Of a stretch of 5,851 bases of DNA, positions 5,256-5,851 are shown one piece after another. The number at the start of each line of letters is the position of its first letter. Within the stretch, counting starts at the first letter, position 1. The notes under the pieces are model-generated. The model was not told the DNA's origin. It made no database searches and worked only from the letters and a program-made list of their open reading frames with translations. The DNA is from Nanobdellota archaeon (lineage in GTDB: Archaea; Nanobdellota; Nanobdellia; Pacearchaeales; UBA12030). Made by a program: the position numbers and the translations under genes. The stretch lies in assembly GCA_022572525.1 (NCBI GenBank), contig JACZVS010000034.1, forward strand, positions 1 to 5,851. The letters run 5' to 3'.

Positions 5256-5851
5256 AAGATCTTCCTTTTCAATTGAAAGACACAAAGATAAGTAAACCAA
5301 TTATGGTGGTTGGATTGCCTGGAATAGGAAATGTTGGAAAGATAGTGACCGATTATGTAATTGAACAGCTAAAAGCAAAAGAAATCGGGAAATTTTATAT
5401 TGATACTCCTCCAATGGTTTTCCCAACCAAAGATGGAATAGAATTCCCCTCTGTTAAACTTTACCATGCTACTTCCCAAAAAAATAGTTTTCTCTTCATC
5501 GCAGGAGACTATCAACCTAGAGAATCAAAATGTTTTGACTTCTGCTCTCAGATTATTGATCTCTTTAAGAGGCTTAAAGGGAAATCTATAATAATTCTCG
5601 GAGGAGCTTCTCTTCCAGATGTCGATGCAGATCCGTCCATTTATGCAATTTCAAGCAAAACTGCATTAATCGAGAAATATAGAAAGATCGATCCAAGCTT
5701 AAAATCTGCTCATGGCAATCTTGGTCCAATAGTTGGAGTTGCCGGAGTGCTTCTTGGATTATCAAAAGATAAAAATATAGATGCAACTGCCTTTTTGATA
5801 GAAACAACAGACAAGGAGTATTTTAATGCAAAGAGTGTAAGAAAAGCCTTA
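5252..5851 (+). CDS. PAC2-family protein (proteasome assembly chaperone-like), partial
   Basis: This frame is open for 200 codons to the right edge, so the C terminus is missing; relatives have about 240-260 residues. The glycine-rich VGLPGIGNVGK (20-30) after a beta strand is the hallmark of PAC2 (DUF75) proteins, whose fold resembles nucleoside phosphorylases. Further family-like segments are FIAGDYQPRE (82-91), SIIILGGAS (112-120) and GPIVGVAGVLLGLSKDKNID (158-177). Archaeal relatives include PbaB, a proteasome assembly chaperone, but many members are uncharacterised, so the exact function is open. PbaB has a C-terminal HbYX tail; that part lies outside the window. The start overlaps the nop10 stop (ATGA), the usual archaeal arrangement. 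No signal peptide is seen. Confidence 0.9.
   Translation, partial: MKDLPFQLKDTKISKPIMVVGLPGIGNVGKIVTDYVIEQLKAKEIGKFYIDTPPMVFPTKDGIEFPSVKLYHATSQKNSFLFIAGDYQPRESKCFDFCSQIIDLFKRLKGKSIIILGGASLPDVDADPSIYAISSKTALIEKYRKIDPSLKSAHGNLGPIVGVAGVLLGLSKDKNIDATAFLIETTDKEYFNAKSVRKAL

Noticed and set aside
5586..5807. Minus-strand frame of 73 codons at the right end
   Set aside because: It lies opposite the conserved PAC2 coding sequence, which continues unbroken to the edge.
1..5851. Mobile elements, CRISPR arrays, tRNA or rRNA genes, riboswitches
   Set aside because: Nearly all bases are coding for conserved proteins; spacers are at most 102 bases and show no cloverleaf, repeat array or long inverted ends.

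Overview
The window is archaeal and carries only core housekeeping genes. Evidence for archaea includes a two-domain GINS subunit, L44e and S27e ribosomal proteins, aIF2-alpha, a Nop10-like protein, a stand-alone Bud32 kinase, a PAC2 protein, an archaeal-type SRP54/FtsY pair, and TTTATAAA TATA boxes. The DNA is clearly AT-rich and very tightly packed. Compact proteins and signatures such as SEIAPGRIRNIRDY in aIF2-alpha and DTHRPAA in SRP54 suggest a small-genome, uncultivated lineage of the DPANN type (Woesearchaeota or Pacearchaeota-like). That placement is inferred from memory of such proteins, not from a search.

Left half, minus strand (reading right to left): ftsY (3032-2010), srp54 (1970-630) and bud32 (628-20). 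This is the SRP receptor, the SRP GTPase, and the KEOPS kinase for tRNA t6A37 modification. ftsY and srp54 each have a perfect TTTATAAA box centred 25.5 bases before the start codon, the spacing expected for leaderless mRNAs. bud32 follows srp54 after one base and has no box of its own. A further TTTATAAA directly after the bud32 stop predicts another minus-strand gene starting about 10 bases beyond the left edge.

Centre: a 102-base divergent spacer (3033-3134) holds the ftsY TATA box, a probable TATA box for the plus-strand operon, and a 12-base perfect palindrome.

Right half, plus strand: gins51, rpl44e, rps27e, a small unnamed zinc-ribbon gene, aIF2-alpha, a short nop10-like gene and a PAC2 gene cut by the right edge. 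Gaps are 1, 6 and 7 bases, or starts overlap stops (TGATG once, ATGA twice), so this reads as one translationally coupled transcript joining replication (GINS), the ribosome, initiation, rRNA pseudouridylation and a proteasome-assembly-like factor. rps27e (57 aa) and nop10 (37 aa) are real genes despite their small size.

There is no mobile element, CRISPR array, tRNA or rRNA, and no stretch over 300 bases without a gene. I see no clear new multi-gene system. The best leads are the unnamed zinc-ribbon protein inside the ribosomal operon, the truncated Nop10, the unusual SRP54 GTPase motifs, and the leaderless promoter pattern.
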